Shown here in pieces: positions 8,062 to 16,895 of a stretch of DNA of 64,000 bases. How positions within the stretch are numbered: position 1 is the first letter of the stretch; each line of letters opens with the position of its first letter. This DNA comes from Streptomyces sp. NBC_00483 (GTDB taxonomy: Bacteria > Actinomycetota > Actinomycetes > Streptomycetales > Streptomycetaceae). The stretch lies in assembly GCF_036013745.1 (NCBI RefSeq), contig NZ_CP107880.1, forward strand, positions 8,308,001 through 8,372,000, written 5' to 3'. The position numbers and the translations under genes are program-made. A model generated the notes under the pieces. It was not told where the DNA came from. It worked only from the letters and a program-made list of their open reading frames with translations, and did not search any database.

Positions 8062-10257
8062 TCACAGCAATGCTTCTGCCGTGATGGGGAGTTGGCGAAC
8101 CCGGCGACCAGTGGCGTTGAACACCGCGTTGGCGATGGCGGGGGCCACGCCCACCATGACGACCTCGCCGAGCCCCTTGACACCGAGCGGATCCGCCTCG
8201 CGGTCCTCGCCGTCCAGATAGATGGCCTTGAGGTCGGGGACGTCGGCGTGCACCGGCACCAGATAGTCCGCCAGGTTGGCGTTCGCGATGCGGCCGTCGC
8301 GGTGGTCGGTGGCAGTGTGCTCCAGCAGGGCCTGCCCGATGCCGCCCACCATGCCGCCGAAGGCCTGGCTCTCGGCGAGCTTGGGGCTGATGATGCGTCC
8401 CGCGTCGTACACGCCGAGCACTCGGCGCACCCGCACCAGGCCCAGGGTGGCGTCGACGGCCACCTCGGCGAACGTCGCGTTGTAGGCATGCATGGAGTGC
8501 CGTTCCGTGCCCGGCGCCCCGGCGTACGAGCCGTCGGCTTCGAGATGCCCGAGGTCGTTGCGCGAGAGCAGCTGCCGGTACGTCTCGCCGCGGGCCGGGT
8601 CACCCTTCACGTGCAGGCGCCCACTGCGCACCACGACGTCCTCGGCGTTCACGCCGTGGAGAGGCGAGTCCTCGTCCTCGATCGCGAGCTCGACGGCCCG
8701 TCGGCGGACCTTGTCGCAGCCGTCGAGGACGGCGGAGCCGACGCTGGCCATGGTTTGCGAGCCACCGTGCGGTGGGGTCGGCGGGAAGAGGGAGTCGCCG
8801 ATACGGACGGTCACGTTGCGGACGGTCAGACCGAGTGCATCGGCGGCGACCTGTGTCTGGGATGTATAGGTCCCCGGGCCCATGTCACTGGCCGCGGTCT
8901 CGACGATCGCCGTGCCGTCGGCGGCCAGGCGGACATGGGCCTCGGCGGCGCCGCGCGCGGTGTGATAGACGCCCGCGGCCATGCCCATGCCGATCAGCCA
9001 GTCGCCCTCGCGCCGTGCGCGCGGCTTGGCCGAGCGTCGCTCCCAGCCGAACTCGCGGGCGCCCACCGTGTAGCACTCGCGCAGTCGGCGCGTCGACCAG
9101 GGCAGCCCGGACGACTCGTCCTCGTCGGGCTCGTTGCGCTGACGCAGTTCGATTGGATCGATGCCGAGCCGGTCGGCGAGTTCGTCGACCGCCGACTCGA
9201 TCACGTACGACGCCGTCGCGGGACCTGGGCCACGCATCCAGATCGGCGTGTTCACATCCAACGGAACGGTCCGGTAGGCCTGACTCACGTTGCTCGTGCT
9301 GTACAGCATCCGGCCGGGGTCCAGGACCCCCTCGGTGAACGTCTCGTACGACGACGTCTCGTGTTCCAACTCGTGGGCCATCGCGGTGAGCCGACCTCGG
9401 CGGTCGGCGCCGAGACGCAGGCGGTACTCGTACTCGGGCCGGAAGCCCGTACCGAAGAACTGCTGCTTGCGGGTCAGGACCAGCTTGACGGGACGCTTCA
9501 CGACCCGTGCCGCGAGCGCGGCGGCCACCGTGTGCGGCCAGCAGCGCAGGCCACTGCCGAACCCGCCGCCGACGAACGGGGAGATGACCCGCACCGACTT
9601 GAACGGCACGTCGAACACCGTGGACAGCTCGGTCTGGGTACCGACCACCCATTGGGTCTTGTCCCAGACGGTGAGCTTGTCGCCCTTCCAGCGGGCGATG
9701 GTGGCGTGCAGCTCCATCGCGTTGTGGTGGTTGCGAGCCAGGCGGTACGTCAGGTCGAGACGCACATCCGCCTTGCGGAGACCCGAGTCCACATCACCGC
9801 GCGAGTACTCCGTGGGCTTGTCCGGCTCGCCCTTGCTCAGCTCGGTCGTGGGATGTTCGGCGTCGTAGCGGACCTTGACGAGGCTCGCGGCGTGCTGGGC
9901 CACCTCCAGGGAGGTGGCCACGACGACGGCCACGGGCTGCCCGTGGAAGCGGACCTTGTCGTCCTGGAAGACCCGCAAGCGGGCGCCCGGCGGGTTGTTG
10001 GAGGCCTTGTTGTCCTTGTACGGGAGCTTGGGCGCGTTCCCGTGGTGGATCACGGCGAGGACGCCACGCTGGGCCTCGGCATCACTTGTGTCGATCGACG
10101 TGATCCGGCCCCGACCGATCGAGGCATCCACCATGACGGCGTGCACGACTCCGGCCACCTCGTGCTCGGCGGAATACTTCGCCCGGCCGGTGACCTTCAA
10201 CCGGCCGTCCACACGCGAGAGCGGTGCTCCGACGGCTGCCTGCGGCTGGGGGCTCAT
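8062..10257 (-). CDS. paoC: aldehyde oxidoreductase, molybdenum cofactor-binding subunit (PaoC/YagR-like)
   Basis: 731 residues, almost the length of E. coli PaoC. The N-terminal ald_Xan_dh hammerhead domain begins at about residue 15 (LSRVDGRLKVTGRAKYSAEH), followed by the MoCo-binding domain with VGGGFGSG and QTQVAADALG segments. The catalytic Glu lies in GVKGLGE (Glu698). It oxidises aldehydes to acids, with hydroxyl from water, and passes electrons to the FeS and FAD subunits. Its ATG overlaps the paoB stop (ATGA), indicating coupled translation. Xanthine dehydrogenase is the alternative, but subunit sizes and the Tat-type small subunit fit PaoABC better. Confidence 0.88.
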   Translation of the reverse strand: MSPQPQAAVGAPLSRVDGRLKVTGRAKYSAEHEVAGVVHAVMVDASIGRGRITSIDTSDAEAQRGVLAVIHHGNAPKLPYKDNKASNNPPGARLRVFQDDKVRFHGQPVAVVVATSLEVAQHAASLVKVRYDAEHPTTELSKGEPDKPTEYSRGDVDSGLRKADVRLDLTYRLARNHHNAMELHATIARWKGDKLTVWDKTQWVVGTQTELSTVFDVPFKSVRVISPFVGGGFGSGLRCWPHTVAAALAARVVKRPVKLVLTRKQQFFGTGFRPEYEYRLRLGADRRGRLTAMAHELEHETSSYETFTEGVLDPGRMLYSTSNVSQAYRTVPLDVNTPIWMRGPGPATASYVIESAVDELADRLGIDPIELRQRNEPDEDESSGLPWSTRRLRECYTVGAREFGWERRSAKPRARREGDWLIGMGMAAGVYHTARGAAEAHVRLAADGTAIVETAASDMGPGTYTSQTQVAADALGLTVRNVTVRIGDSLFPPTPPHGGSQTMASVGSAVLDGCDKVRRRAVELAIEDEDSPLHGVNAEDVVVRSGRLHVKGDPARGETYRQLLSRNDLGHLEADGSYAGAPGTERHSMHAYNATFAEVAVDATLGLVRVRRVLGVYDAGRIISPKLAESQAFGGMVGGIGQALLEHTATDHRDGRIANANLADYLVPVHADVPDLKAIYLDGEDREADPLGVKGLGEVVMVGVAPAIANAVFNATGRRVRQLPITAEALL

Positions 10258-11234
10258 GCCATGTCTCCTACGGTGCGCAGCTGGCGTTCGACGGTCCGCC
10301 GGAGCAGGTCGACCTTGAAGCGGTTGTGCTTCAACGGCCGGGCGCCCTCGGCGGAGCCGGCGGCGGCCTCGGACCACAGCCGGTCCGAAGGGCGCTCACC
10401 GGTCAGGGCGCGCTCGACGGCGCGTAGCCGCCAAGGAACGGTGCCGACGCCGCCGGCCGCGACCCTGGCCTCGCGGATGACTCCGTCGCTGACGTGCAGG
10501 GCGACGGCCGCCGAGGTGAGGGCGAACTCGTACGACTGCCGGTCGCGGACCTTGAGGTATCCGGACTTGAGCGGGCGGGGGAGCGCGGGAAGCTCGACCG
10601 CGGTGATCAGCTCGCCGTGCCTGAGCGCATGCTCACGGTTCGGCGTGTTGCCCGGACGGAGCAGGAAGTCGAGGAACGGGACGGTGCGTTCGCCGTCGGG
10701 ACCGAGCAGATGGACCTGAGCGTCCAGGGCCGCGAAGGCGACGGCCACGTCCGAGGGATGGGTGGCGACGCAGCTCTCGGACGTGCCGAGAATCGCGTGC
10801 GCGCGGTTCACGCCCCCGCGCGCCGCACACCCCGAGCCCGGCTCCCGCTTGTTGCAGTCGGCGGTGACATCGCGGAAGTACGTGCAGCGGGTGCGCTGCA
10901 TGATGTTGCCGCCGATGGTGGCCATGTTGCGCAGCTGGGCCGACGCGCTCAGCTCCAGCGCCTCGGACACGACCGGGAAGAGGCTGCGCACCTTCGAGTG
11001 CGCGGCGGCCTCGCTCATCGTCACCAGGGCACCGATGCGGAGGCCTCCGCGCTTGGTGACGTTGAACTCGCGCAGCGGCAGCCTGCTGATGTCGACGAGT
11101 GTGTCGGGCCGTTCGACGGTCTCGCGCATGAGGTCGACGAGTGTGGTGCCACCGGCGATGTAGCGGCCGCCACGACGCCCGGCGCCGACAGCCTCACGGG
11201 CGTCGTTCGCCTGTGTGTAGGTGAAGGGATGCAT
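10254..11234 (-). CDS. paoB: aldehyde oxidoreductase, FAD-binding subunit (PaoB/YagS-like)
   Basis: 326 residues. The FAD-binding PCMH-type domain has AGGTTLVDLM near residue 27 and TIGGNIMQRTRC near residue 105. A cysteine-rich stretch (RCTYFRDVTADCNKREPGSG, then CAA) matches the additional [4Fe-4S] cluster segment that distinguishes PaoB from ordinary xanthine dehydrogenase FAD subunits. The C-terminal CO dehydrogenase flavoprotein domain follows (YEFALTSAAVALH). It transfers electrons from the [2Fe-2S] subunit to an acceptor. It sits between paoA (12 bp upstream) and paoC (4 bp overlap). Confidence 0.88.
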   Translation of the reverse strand: MHPFTYTQANDAREAVGAGRRGGRYIAGGTTLVDLMRETVERPDTLVDISRLPLREFNVTKRGGLRIGALVTMSEAAAHSKVRSLFPVVSEALELSASAQLRNMATIGGNIMQRTRCTYFRDVTADCNKREPGSGCAARGGVNRAHAILGTSESCVATHPSDVAVAFAALDAQVHLLGPDGERTVPFLDFLLRPGNTPNREHALRHGELITAVELPALPRPLKSGYLKVRDRQSYEFALTSAAVALHVSDGVIREARVAAGGVGTVPWRLRAVERALTGERPSDRLWSEAAAGSAEGARPLKHNRFKVDLLRRTVERQLRTVGDMA

Positions 11235-11246
11235 AGGGGTCGTGTC

Positions 11247-11885
11247 TCACTTCCGGCCGGCGGTCTGCTCGACCGCGCGCACGATCTTCGGGTAACAGCC
11301 GCAGCGGCAGATGTTGCCGCTCATCCACTCGCGGATCTCGTCAGGGGAGCCCGTGTGGCCCTCCTCGATGCAGCCGACGCCGGACATGATCTGGCCGGGT
11401 GTGCAGTAGCCGCACTGGAAGGCGTCCTCGTCGATGAAGGCCTGCTGCAGCGGGTGGAGCTTGTCCTCGGTGCTGATGCCTTCGATGGTGGTGACCTCGG
11501 CGCCGTCGAGGCGAACGGCCAGCGTGAGACAGGAGTTGACGCGCCGTCCGTCGACGAGGACCGTGCAGGCCCCGCAAGCGCCCGCGTTGCAGCCCTTCTT
11601 CGAACCGGTGAGCTCCAAGTGCTCGCGCAGCAGGTCGAGCAGCGACGTGCGGTTGTCGACGGTGAACGTGTGTCGGCGGCCGTTGACGCTCAGGGCGACT
11701 CGGCTCGTGGGGGCGGCCGTCGCGGCCGCCGCTTCGGGTTCGGAGAGGATGCTCCCTCCGATGACGCCCCCCGCGATCGCGACACCGCCCACGGCCGTGG
11801 TCGTGGCGATGAACGTACGTCGCGTCGGCGCCGGGCTTGCTTCGTTCGGCGGGGGTGGGGCGGAGTCGGAAAGCTCGGTAGACAT
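11247..11885 (-). CDS. paoA: aldehyde oxidoreductase, [2Fe-2S] subunit with Tat signal (PaoA/YagT-like)
   Basis: 212 residues. Arg22-Arg23 (RRTFIATT) followed by a hydrophobic Gly/Ala-rich stretch is a twin-arginine export signal, so the folded complex is probably exported. The plant-type [2Fe-2S] ligands are in GCNAGACGACTVL and NSCLT; the second cluster ligands are in QCGYCTPGQ and NICRCGCY. First gene of the operon paoA-paoB-paoC-xdhC. An XRE regulator gene lies upstream on the same strand, with a 256-bp gap whose far end carries a shared AGTAC element. Confidence 0.88.
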   Translation of the reverse strand: MSTELSDSAPPPPNEASPAPTRRTFIATTTAVGGVAIAGGVIGGSILSEPEAAAATAAPTSRVALSVNGRRHTFTVDNRTSLLDLLREHLELTGSKKGCNAGACGACTVLVDGRRVNSCLTLAVRLDGAEVTTIEGISTEDKLHPLQQAFIDEDAFQCGYCTPGQIMSGVGCIEEGHTGSPDEIREWMSGNICRCGCYPKIVRAVEQTAGRK

Positions 11886-12131
11886 AGGAAGTCTTTCGCT
11901 CGCGATGGGAGACGGGGAAGCTGCCGGTGATTCCGCGACGCTTTCCGAACCGACCGTTACCGACGAAGGATCTCGTGGATTCCTGCTACTTGATGTTCAT
12001 CGGCCGGGGGAGGCGAATTGCGGGCCTCCTCGACGTCTTCGCGTTTCAGGTCGCACCGCACTCGCGGAGATCACTTGCGGATATCCACGCTGCGATCGTA
12101 CGACGGTCGGCGGAGGATTCGAGGATTTCAA

Positions 12132-12153
12132 GGGTGCCCTGTCAGTACACCTC
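12132..12153 (+). promoter_or_regulatory. putative XRE-family operator a (GTGCCCTGTCAGTACACCTC)
   Basis: Copy of an element found six times between 12 and 21.4 kb. It overlaps the stop codon of the XRE regulator gene and lies about 250 bp upstream of paoA. The core CCCTGTSAGTAC is identical to site b before the same regulator apart from one base. Binding by either XRE paralog is inferred from location only. Confidence 0.5.
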
Positions 12154-13023
12154 TCGGCGGAACTCCGGGAGCTCGGAGGCGGCCCAAGAGGCGAGCAGCC
12201 GCAGGTTTTCCCTTGTTGGAGAGCCGGGCTCGGCGCTGTAGACGGTGAGGTTGAGACCGGGGTCGGCGGCCAGGTCAAGTCCTTCGTACGCCAAGGCCAG
12301 TTCGCCGACGACAGGGTGGCGGAAGTGCTTCACGCCCGTGCCGTGGTGGCGCACATCGTGCGCGCCCCATCGCCTGCGGAACTCGTCGCTGCACGTGGAC
12401 AGTTCACCCACCAGATCGTGCAGCTCCTTGTCGTACGGGTTGCGTCCCGCCTCGGTCCGCAGAATGGCGACGGTGATGTCGGCCATCAGCTCCCAGTCCA
12501 CGTAGAAATTGTGGGCCCTTTCGTCGAGGAACCCGAAACGGGCGAAGTTCGACGGGCATCGCGAGTTGTCGTACATGTCGCAGAGAAAGGCCCGCGCGAG
12601 ATGATTCGAGGCGAGTAGATCCATTCGGCCGTTGCGGATGAATGCGGGGCCCTCGGTGATCGAGTCGAGCATCCATTGCAGTCCAGGGCGTGGCGTCCAG
12701 CGCTTGGTGGCGCGTCGTCTGGGCCGTGTCAGAGCGGTCATGCCCCCGGCCGCCTGCGCCAAATTGAACAGGTGGGCTCGCTCCGCGTCGTCCAGCTGCA
12801 ACGCGCGGGCGACGCCTGCGAGCACAGCGGCGGACGCCCCGGCCAGGTTCCCCCGCTCCAGCCGTGAGTAGTACTCCGTGCTCACATCGGCCAGTGCGGC
12901 GACCTCGCTGCGGCGCAGTCCCGGCACCCGGCGGTTGGGCCCTGCGGGCAGTCCGGCTTGTTCAGGAGTGATCTTGGCTCGCCGCGAGACGAGGAACTCG
13001 CGGACTTCCGTTCGATTGTCCAC
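12142..13023 (-). CDS. XRE-family regulator with MmyB-like ligand domain (paralog 1)
   Basis: 293 residues from a GTG at 13023 (VDNRTEVREFLVSRR), the start that aligns with its paralog at 19041. Residues 1-80 are a Cro/C1-type HTH (LRRSEVAALADVSTEYYSRL). The rest is the MmyB-like PAS-fold ligand-binding region (GRMDLLASNHLARAF, RTEAGRNPYDKELHDLVGEL). Such proteins in Streptomyces usually control adjacent short-chain dehydrogenase or efflux genes. It is divergent from the Bcr/CflA-type exporter, with two AGTAC elements in the 215-bp intergenic region, and upstream of the pao operon. Confidence 0.85.
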   Translation of the reverse strand: MDNRTEVREFLVSRRAKITPEQAGLPAGPNRRVPGLRRSEVAALADVSTEYYSRLERGNLAGASAAVLAGVARALQLDDAERAHLFNLAQAAGGMTALTRPRRRATKRWTPRPGLQWMLDSITEGPAFIRNGRMDLLASNHLARAFLCDMYDNSRCPSNFARFGFLDERAHNFYVDWELMADITVAILRTEAGRNPYDKELHDLVGELSTCSDEFRRRWGAHDVRHHGTGVKHFRHPVVGELALAYEGLDLAADPGLNLTVYSAEPGSPTRENLRLLASWAASELPEFRREVY

Positions 13024-13055
13024 GTGACGACCGTAAGTGCGTGATGCTCGCCGTG

Positions 13056-13135
13056 GGGTGCCCTGTGAGTACCCCTCCCAGCAGGGTCCCCCAGCTGTCC
13101 CACTGGGGAGACAGGGGCCCTGGAGTACACCCCTC
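13056..13135 (+). promoter_or_regulatory. putative XRE-family operators b and c in a divergent promoter
   Basis: Two copies of the shared element: 13056-13077 (core GTGCCCTGTGAGTACCCCTC) and 13117-13135 (GCCCTGGAGTACACCCCTC, one base shorter between the halves). They lie between the divergent regulator (minus) and MFS exporter (plus) genes, so a regulator bound here could control both. A CCCAGCTGTCCCACTGGGG hairpin-like stretch separates them. Confidence 0.6.
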
Positions 13136-13238
13136 AGGAGGGACTCCCGCACGCGCGCCTACCGAGGTTTGCTGGTCGTGCAAGAAGTCGTCTGGACCTC
13201 ACGGATCAACCGTGACGTCACCCCCCGGAAGGAAGCGC

Positions 13239-14519
13239 GTGAGCGCCACCCCTGACCGGCCCGCCACACGCACACGTGCCGTGGGCCGGCCCCTGGCAAT
13301 CGTTCTGTGTCTGCTGACGGTCTTCGGACCGATCTCCATGGATCTGTACCTGCCTGTCCTGCCTGCTCTCACCGACGAGTTGGGGGCGGCCACCTCCACG
13401 GCGCAACTCACCGTCACCGCTTGCCTGTTCGGCCTCGCGCTCGGTCAGACCATCGCCGGCCCGTTGTCGGACCGGTTCGGTCGTCGGCGGCCGCTGCTCA
13501 TCGGCGTGGTGGCGTACGTGCTCACATCCGTGCTGTGCGCGGTCAGCCCGACCGTCGAGACACTGGTCGCCGCGCGGTTCGTTCAGGGGCTTGCCGGAGC
13601 GGTGGGCATCGTCATCGCTCAGGCGGCCGGGCGGGACCTCTACGCGGGCAAGCAACTCGTGCGGTACTACGGCCGGCTGACCGTGATCGCGGGTCTCGCG
13701 GCCATCATCGGCCCGGTGTTCGGTGGGCAGCTGGCCGCCGTCACCGACTGGCGCGGCATTTTCCTGTTCCTGTCGGCGGTCGGCGCTGCGATCCTGGTCG
13801 CGGTTCTGGTCGTCCTCCGTGAAACCCTGCCGCGGCACAACCGCGTCGCGGGCGGGTTCGCGCAGACCGGTCGCGCCTACCGGAAGCTGCTCGCCGACCG
13901 GGCGTTCCTCGGCGCGGTGCTCGTCATCGGCTTTCTGAACGCTGCCATCTTCGCGTACCTCAGTGGCGCGACGTATGTGCTCCAGGGCTTTTACGGACTC
14001 TCCCCGCAGGGCTACTCCCTCGCGTTCGGTCTGAACTCGCTCGGGTTCATGGTGTGCGGCTTCGTCGCCGGACGGACGGCGGAACGGTGGTCGGAACGAG
14101 GCACGCTGGTCACTGGTCTGACGGTGTGCCTGCTCGGTGCGGGAGGACTACTCCTCACCGCCCTCCTGCACCTTCCTCTTCCCGCCGTGGTGGTCTCGCT
14201 GTTGCTGATGGTGAGCGGCGTGGCCACCGCGACTCCGCCCGCGACGGCCCTCGCCCTGGCCGGTTACCCGGACGTCGCGGGCACGGCCTCGTCGCTCTTG
14301 GGACTCGCCCAGTTCGCCCTCGGAGGCCTCGTGGCACCGCTCGCAGGGGCCGGGGGGCCGGACACCGCCGTACCGCTCGGGTGTGTCACCGTCACCTCCA
14401 CCGCACTCGCCGCGACGGCCTACGCCACGATGATCCGCCGCTCCACTGCGGCGTCCTCGGCCGGCCCGGACACACCAACGAATGACGCCAGGAAGCAGCC
14501 GGCGCAGACGGCTTCCTGA
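13239..14519 (+). CDS. Bcr/CflA-type MFS drug exporter
   Basis: 426 residues, GTG at 13239 preceded by GGAAGGA. About 12 hydrophobic segments; the first has the DHA1 signature FGPISMDLYLPVLP, and the loop 2-3 motif is GPLSDRFGRRRPL. Proton-driven efflux of small molecules such as chloramphenicol- or bicyclomycin-like drugs is the known family role; the substrate here is unknown. Divergent from the XRE regulator with shared operators, so probably regulated by it. The amidase gene follows 33 bp downstream. Confidence 0.85.
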   Translation: MSATPDRPATRTRAVGRPLAIVLCLLTVFGPISMDLYLPVLPALTDELGAATSTAQLTVTACLFGLALGQTIAGPLSDRFGRRRPLLIGVVAYVLTSVLCAVSPTVETLVAARFVQGLAGAVGIVIAQAAGRDLYAGKQLVRYYGRLTVIAGLAAIIGPVFGGQLAAVTDWRGIFLFLSAVGAAILVAVLVVLRETLPRHNRVAGGFAQTGRAYRKLLADRAFLGAVLVIGFLNAAIFAYLSGATYVLQGFYGLSPQGYSLAFGLNSLGFMVCGFVAGRTAERWSERGTLVTGLTVCLLGAGGLLLTALLHLPLPAVVVSLLLMVSGVATATPPATALALAGYPDVAGTASSLLGLAQFALGGLVAPLAGAGGPDTAVPLGCVTVTSTALAATAYATMIRRSTAASSAGPDTPTNDARKQPAQTAS

Positions 14520-14552
14520 CACCTTCATGCGCACACCCGACGAGGCGGCACC

Positions 14553-15245
14553 GTGAATCGACATCCAGAACCCGACTCCGTATCCCGGGCGGAGAGTGCG
14601 TCCCGACGGCCGCGGCCACTGCTCCTGGCGGTGGCCGCACTGGCCGCCGCCGTCGGCATCACCACGGCCGCGGTCACCGCCGGCGATCCTCCGGGCAGCG
14701 CCCCCAGCGGTGTGGAGAGGGACAACCGGCCCGGTGCGGTGGACGCGGCATCGGCTCAGTGGCTCGCCGCCTCACCGGCCAACTATCGGGTCGCCGACCG
14801 CCCGGACGACTACCGCGTCGACCGCATCGTCGTCCATGTGACGCAGTCCCGCTTCGCGGACGCCGTTCACGCCTTCCGTGACCCCGCACATCAGGCCGCC
14901 GCCCACTATGTGGTGCGAGCATCCGACGGCCACATCGCCCAGACCGTCCGCGAGGCGGATGTGGCTTACCACGCGGGCAACAGGGAGTGGAACGAGCGCA
15001 GCGTCGGCGTCGAACACGAAGGGTATGTCGACGACCCGCAGCGCTGGTTCACCGACGCCGCCTACGAAGCCTCCGCGGAGCTCGTCGCCGGGATCGCCGA
15101 GCGGCACGGCATCCCGGTCGACCGCGAGCACATCGTCGGCCACAGCGAGGTCCCCGGCGCGACCCACACGGATCCGGGCCGCTACTGGGACTGGGACCGG
15201 TATTTGCGACTGGTCCGGGATGCGCAGGAACGGCTCACCGCCTGA
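14553..15245 (+). CDS. secreted N-acetylmuramoyl-L-alanine amidase (amidase_2/PGRP fold)
   Basis: 230 residues from a GTG at 14553. Residues 23-43 form an uncleaved or cleaved hydrophobic signal (LLLAVAALAAAVGITTAAV), so the enzyme acts outside the membrane. The amidase_2 domain begins at about residue 85: IVVHVTQS supplies the first zinc His, HYVVRASDGHIAQTV is the typical strand, and VGHSEVPGATHTDPG gives the remaining His and the final ligand region. It would cleave the bond between muramic acid and L-Ala in peptidoglycan. No peptidoglycan-binding repeat is attached. Confidence 0.87.
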   Translation: MNRHPEPDSVSRAESASRRPRPLLLAVAALAAAVGITTAAVTAGDPPGSAPSGVERDNRPGAVDAASAQWLAASPANYRVADRPDDYRVDRIVVHVTQSRFADAVHAFRDPAHQAAAHYVVRASDGHIAQTVREADVAYHAGNREWNERSVGVEHEGYVDDPQRWFTDAAYEASAELVAGIAERHGIPVDREHIVGHSEVPGATHTDPGRYWDWDRYLRLVRDAQERLTA

Positions 15246-15282
15246 ACCCCTCGTCGGTGTGCCGCTACCAAGCCTGGCCTGG

Positions 15283-16233
15283 TCAGGGCACCCGGTGCCC
15301 GGCTGCGCTGATCAGGCCGTACCACTCGGCACGGGTGAGTGGGATGTCAGAGCCCGCTGCGGCCTCGGCGACACGTTCCGGGGTGGTCGTGCCGAGGACG
15401 ACCTGCATGGCTGCCGGGTGCCGGGTGATCCACGCCGTGGCGATCGCGATCGGGGTCGCGCCGTACTTCGCGGTGAGTCGGTCCAACAGCTCATTGAGCT
15501 CCGGGTAGTCCTCGGAGCCGAAGAAGACGCCGTCCTGGAAGCCCTTCTGGAACGGAGACCAAGCCTGCAGCGTGATTCCGCTGATGCGGCAGTAGTCGAC
15601 GATGCCGCCGCCGTCGCGGGTGAGGGAGTCGGGCTCGCCGACCATGTTCGAGGCCAGCCCCTGAGCCACGATCGTGGAGTGTGTCACCGAGAGCTGGACC
15701 TGGTTGGCCACCAACGGCTGCCGCACGGCGGTCTTGAGCAGGTCGATCTGGCGCGGGGTGTGGTTGGAGACACCGAACGCCCGGACCTTGCCGGAGGATT
15801 CGAGGTCGTCGAAGGCCCGTGCCACCTCTTCGGGTTCGACGAGGGCGTCGGGCCGGTGCAGGAGCAGCACGTCGATGTAGTCCGTGTTGAGCGCGCGCAG
15901 CGAGTCCTCGACGGAGGAGACGATGTGTGTGTAGGACGAGTCGTAGTGCCACTCCGCGTCCACGATCCCGGTCTTCGTCTGCAGCGTGATCTGCTCACGC
16001 TCCGCCGCGGAGAGCCCGAGCGCCTCGCCGAAGCGGCGCTCGCACCAGTGCGTGCCGCCGCCGGGGTGCTTGAACCCGTACAGATCGGCGTGGTCGAAGA
16101 AGTCGATCCCCGCCTCGCGCGCGGTGGTGTAGAGGTCGCGGATCTGGTCGTCGGTCTTGTCGGAGATCCGCATCATCCCGCTGATGACGTTCGGGGCGCG
16201 GCCGTCGTTCGTGCCGAAGGGCACGGTCCTCAT
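15283..16233 (-). CDS. aldo/keto reductase (YdhF-like)
   Basis: 316 residues, ATG at 16233. The TIM-barrel AKR tetrad is visible: Asp47 and Tyr52 in FFDHADLYGF, Lys in LQTKTGI and His in LLHRPDAL. The NADPH-binding end has VVLGTTTPERVAEAA. NADPH-dependent reduction of aldehydes or ketones is expected; the physiological substrate is unknown. Last gene of a minus-strand run with SDR genes and the Zn-alcohol dehydrogenase (18753 down to 15283), suggesting a carbonyl-handling operon under the second XRE regulator. Confidence 0.85.
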   Translation of the reverse strand: MRTVPFGTNDGRAPNVISGMMRISDKTDDQIRDLYTTAREAGIDFFDHADLYGFKHPGGGTHWCERRFGEALGLSAAEREQITLQTKTGIVDAEWHYDSSYTHIVSSVEDSLRALNTDYIDVLLLHRPDALVEPEEVARAFDDLESSGKVRAFGVSNHTPRQIDLLKTAVRQPLVANQVQLSVTHSTIVAQGLASNMVGEPDSLTRDGGGIVDYCRISGITLQAWSPFQKGFQDGVFFGSEDYPELNELLDRLTAKYGATPIAIATAWITRHPAAMQVVLGTTTPERVAEAAAGSDIPLTRAEWYGLISAAGHRVP

Positions 16234-16279
16234 GGTGTTCTCTCTCTGTTGCTTGTTTCGATACGGGGTGGGGTGTCGC

Positions 16280-16893
16280 CTACTGCGCGGTGAAGCCGCC
16301 GTCGACGGGCAGCGCCACTCCGGTGACGTAGCCAGCGCCATCGCTGCACAGTCACAGCACTGCGCCGGCGATCTCCTCGGGCCCGCCGACGCGGGCCATC
16401 GGGGTCACGGCGAGCGTGGCGTCCACGTCGAGTTCGCCCGCGGTGCTCATGCGCTCGACCATCGGGGTAGCGATCGTGCCGGGGCACACGGCGTTGACGC
16501 GGATGCCGAGCGGCGCGTACTCGAGGCCCAGACACCGCGCAGGTTGACCGCGACGACCGAGTCGAAGGACGTGGCGGGTTCGTCGGCCGCTCCGGAGGGA
16601 GGGAGCATGATGCCGGCGTTGTTGAAGGCCATGTCGAGGCGGCCGAACGCCTCGACGGTCGCGGCGACGGCATCGGCGACCTGCTGCTCATCGGACACAT
16701 CGCATTCCAGGGCGAGCATGCGGTAGCCGTCGCGGGTTAACTCCTCGCCGAGGCGCTCCACGGCGTCACGGTTGATGTCCGCCAGCGCGACCGCGGCACC
16801 TGCCTCGGCGAAGGCACGAGCCGTGGCCGCACCCATGCCGGCGCTGGCGCCGGTGACGAACGCGACCTGCCCACTGAAGTCGTATTGCACCAT
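16280..16893 (-). pseudogene. short-chain dehydrogenase pseudogene (internal deletion plus nonsense codon)
   Basis: The ATG at 16893 starts a normal SDR (TGASAGMG cofactor motif, FNNAGIMLPP) up to VNLRGVW. At about 16526-16532 the sequence jumps and shifts frame: compared with the intact SDR next door, roughly 50 residues are missing, including the Ser and YxxxK catalytic residues. The rest is readable in another frame ([31 protein letters not shown]) but has TGA where a Trp codon is expected (L-stop-LCSDG), then ends GGFTAQ and a stop at 16280-16282. The gene also has a TTA codon. It starts 2 bp after the upstream SDR stop. Confidence 0.85.
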
Positions 16894-16895
16894 CG

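Noticed and set aside
7831..10719. A 962-codon open frame on the plus strand across the pao genes
   Set aside because: Shadow of paoC and paoB; no motif, and the opposite-strand genes have full family signatures.
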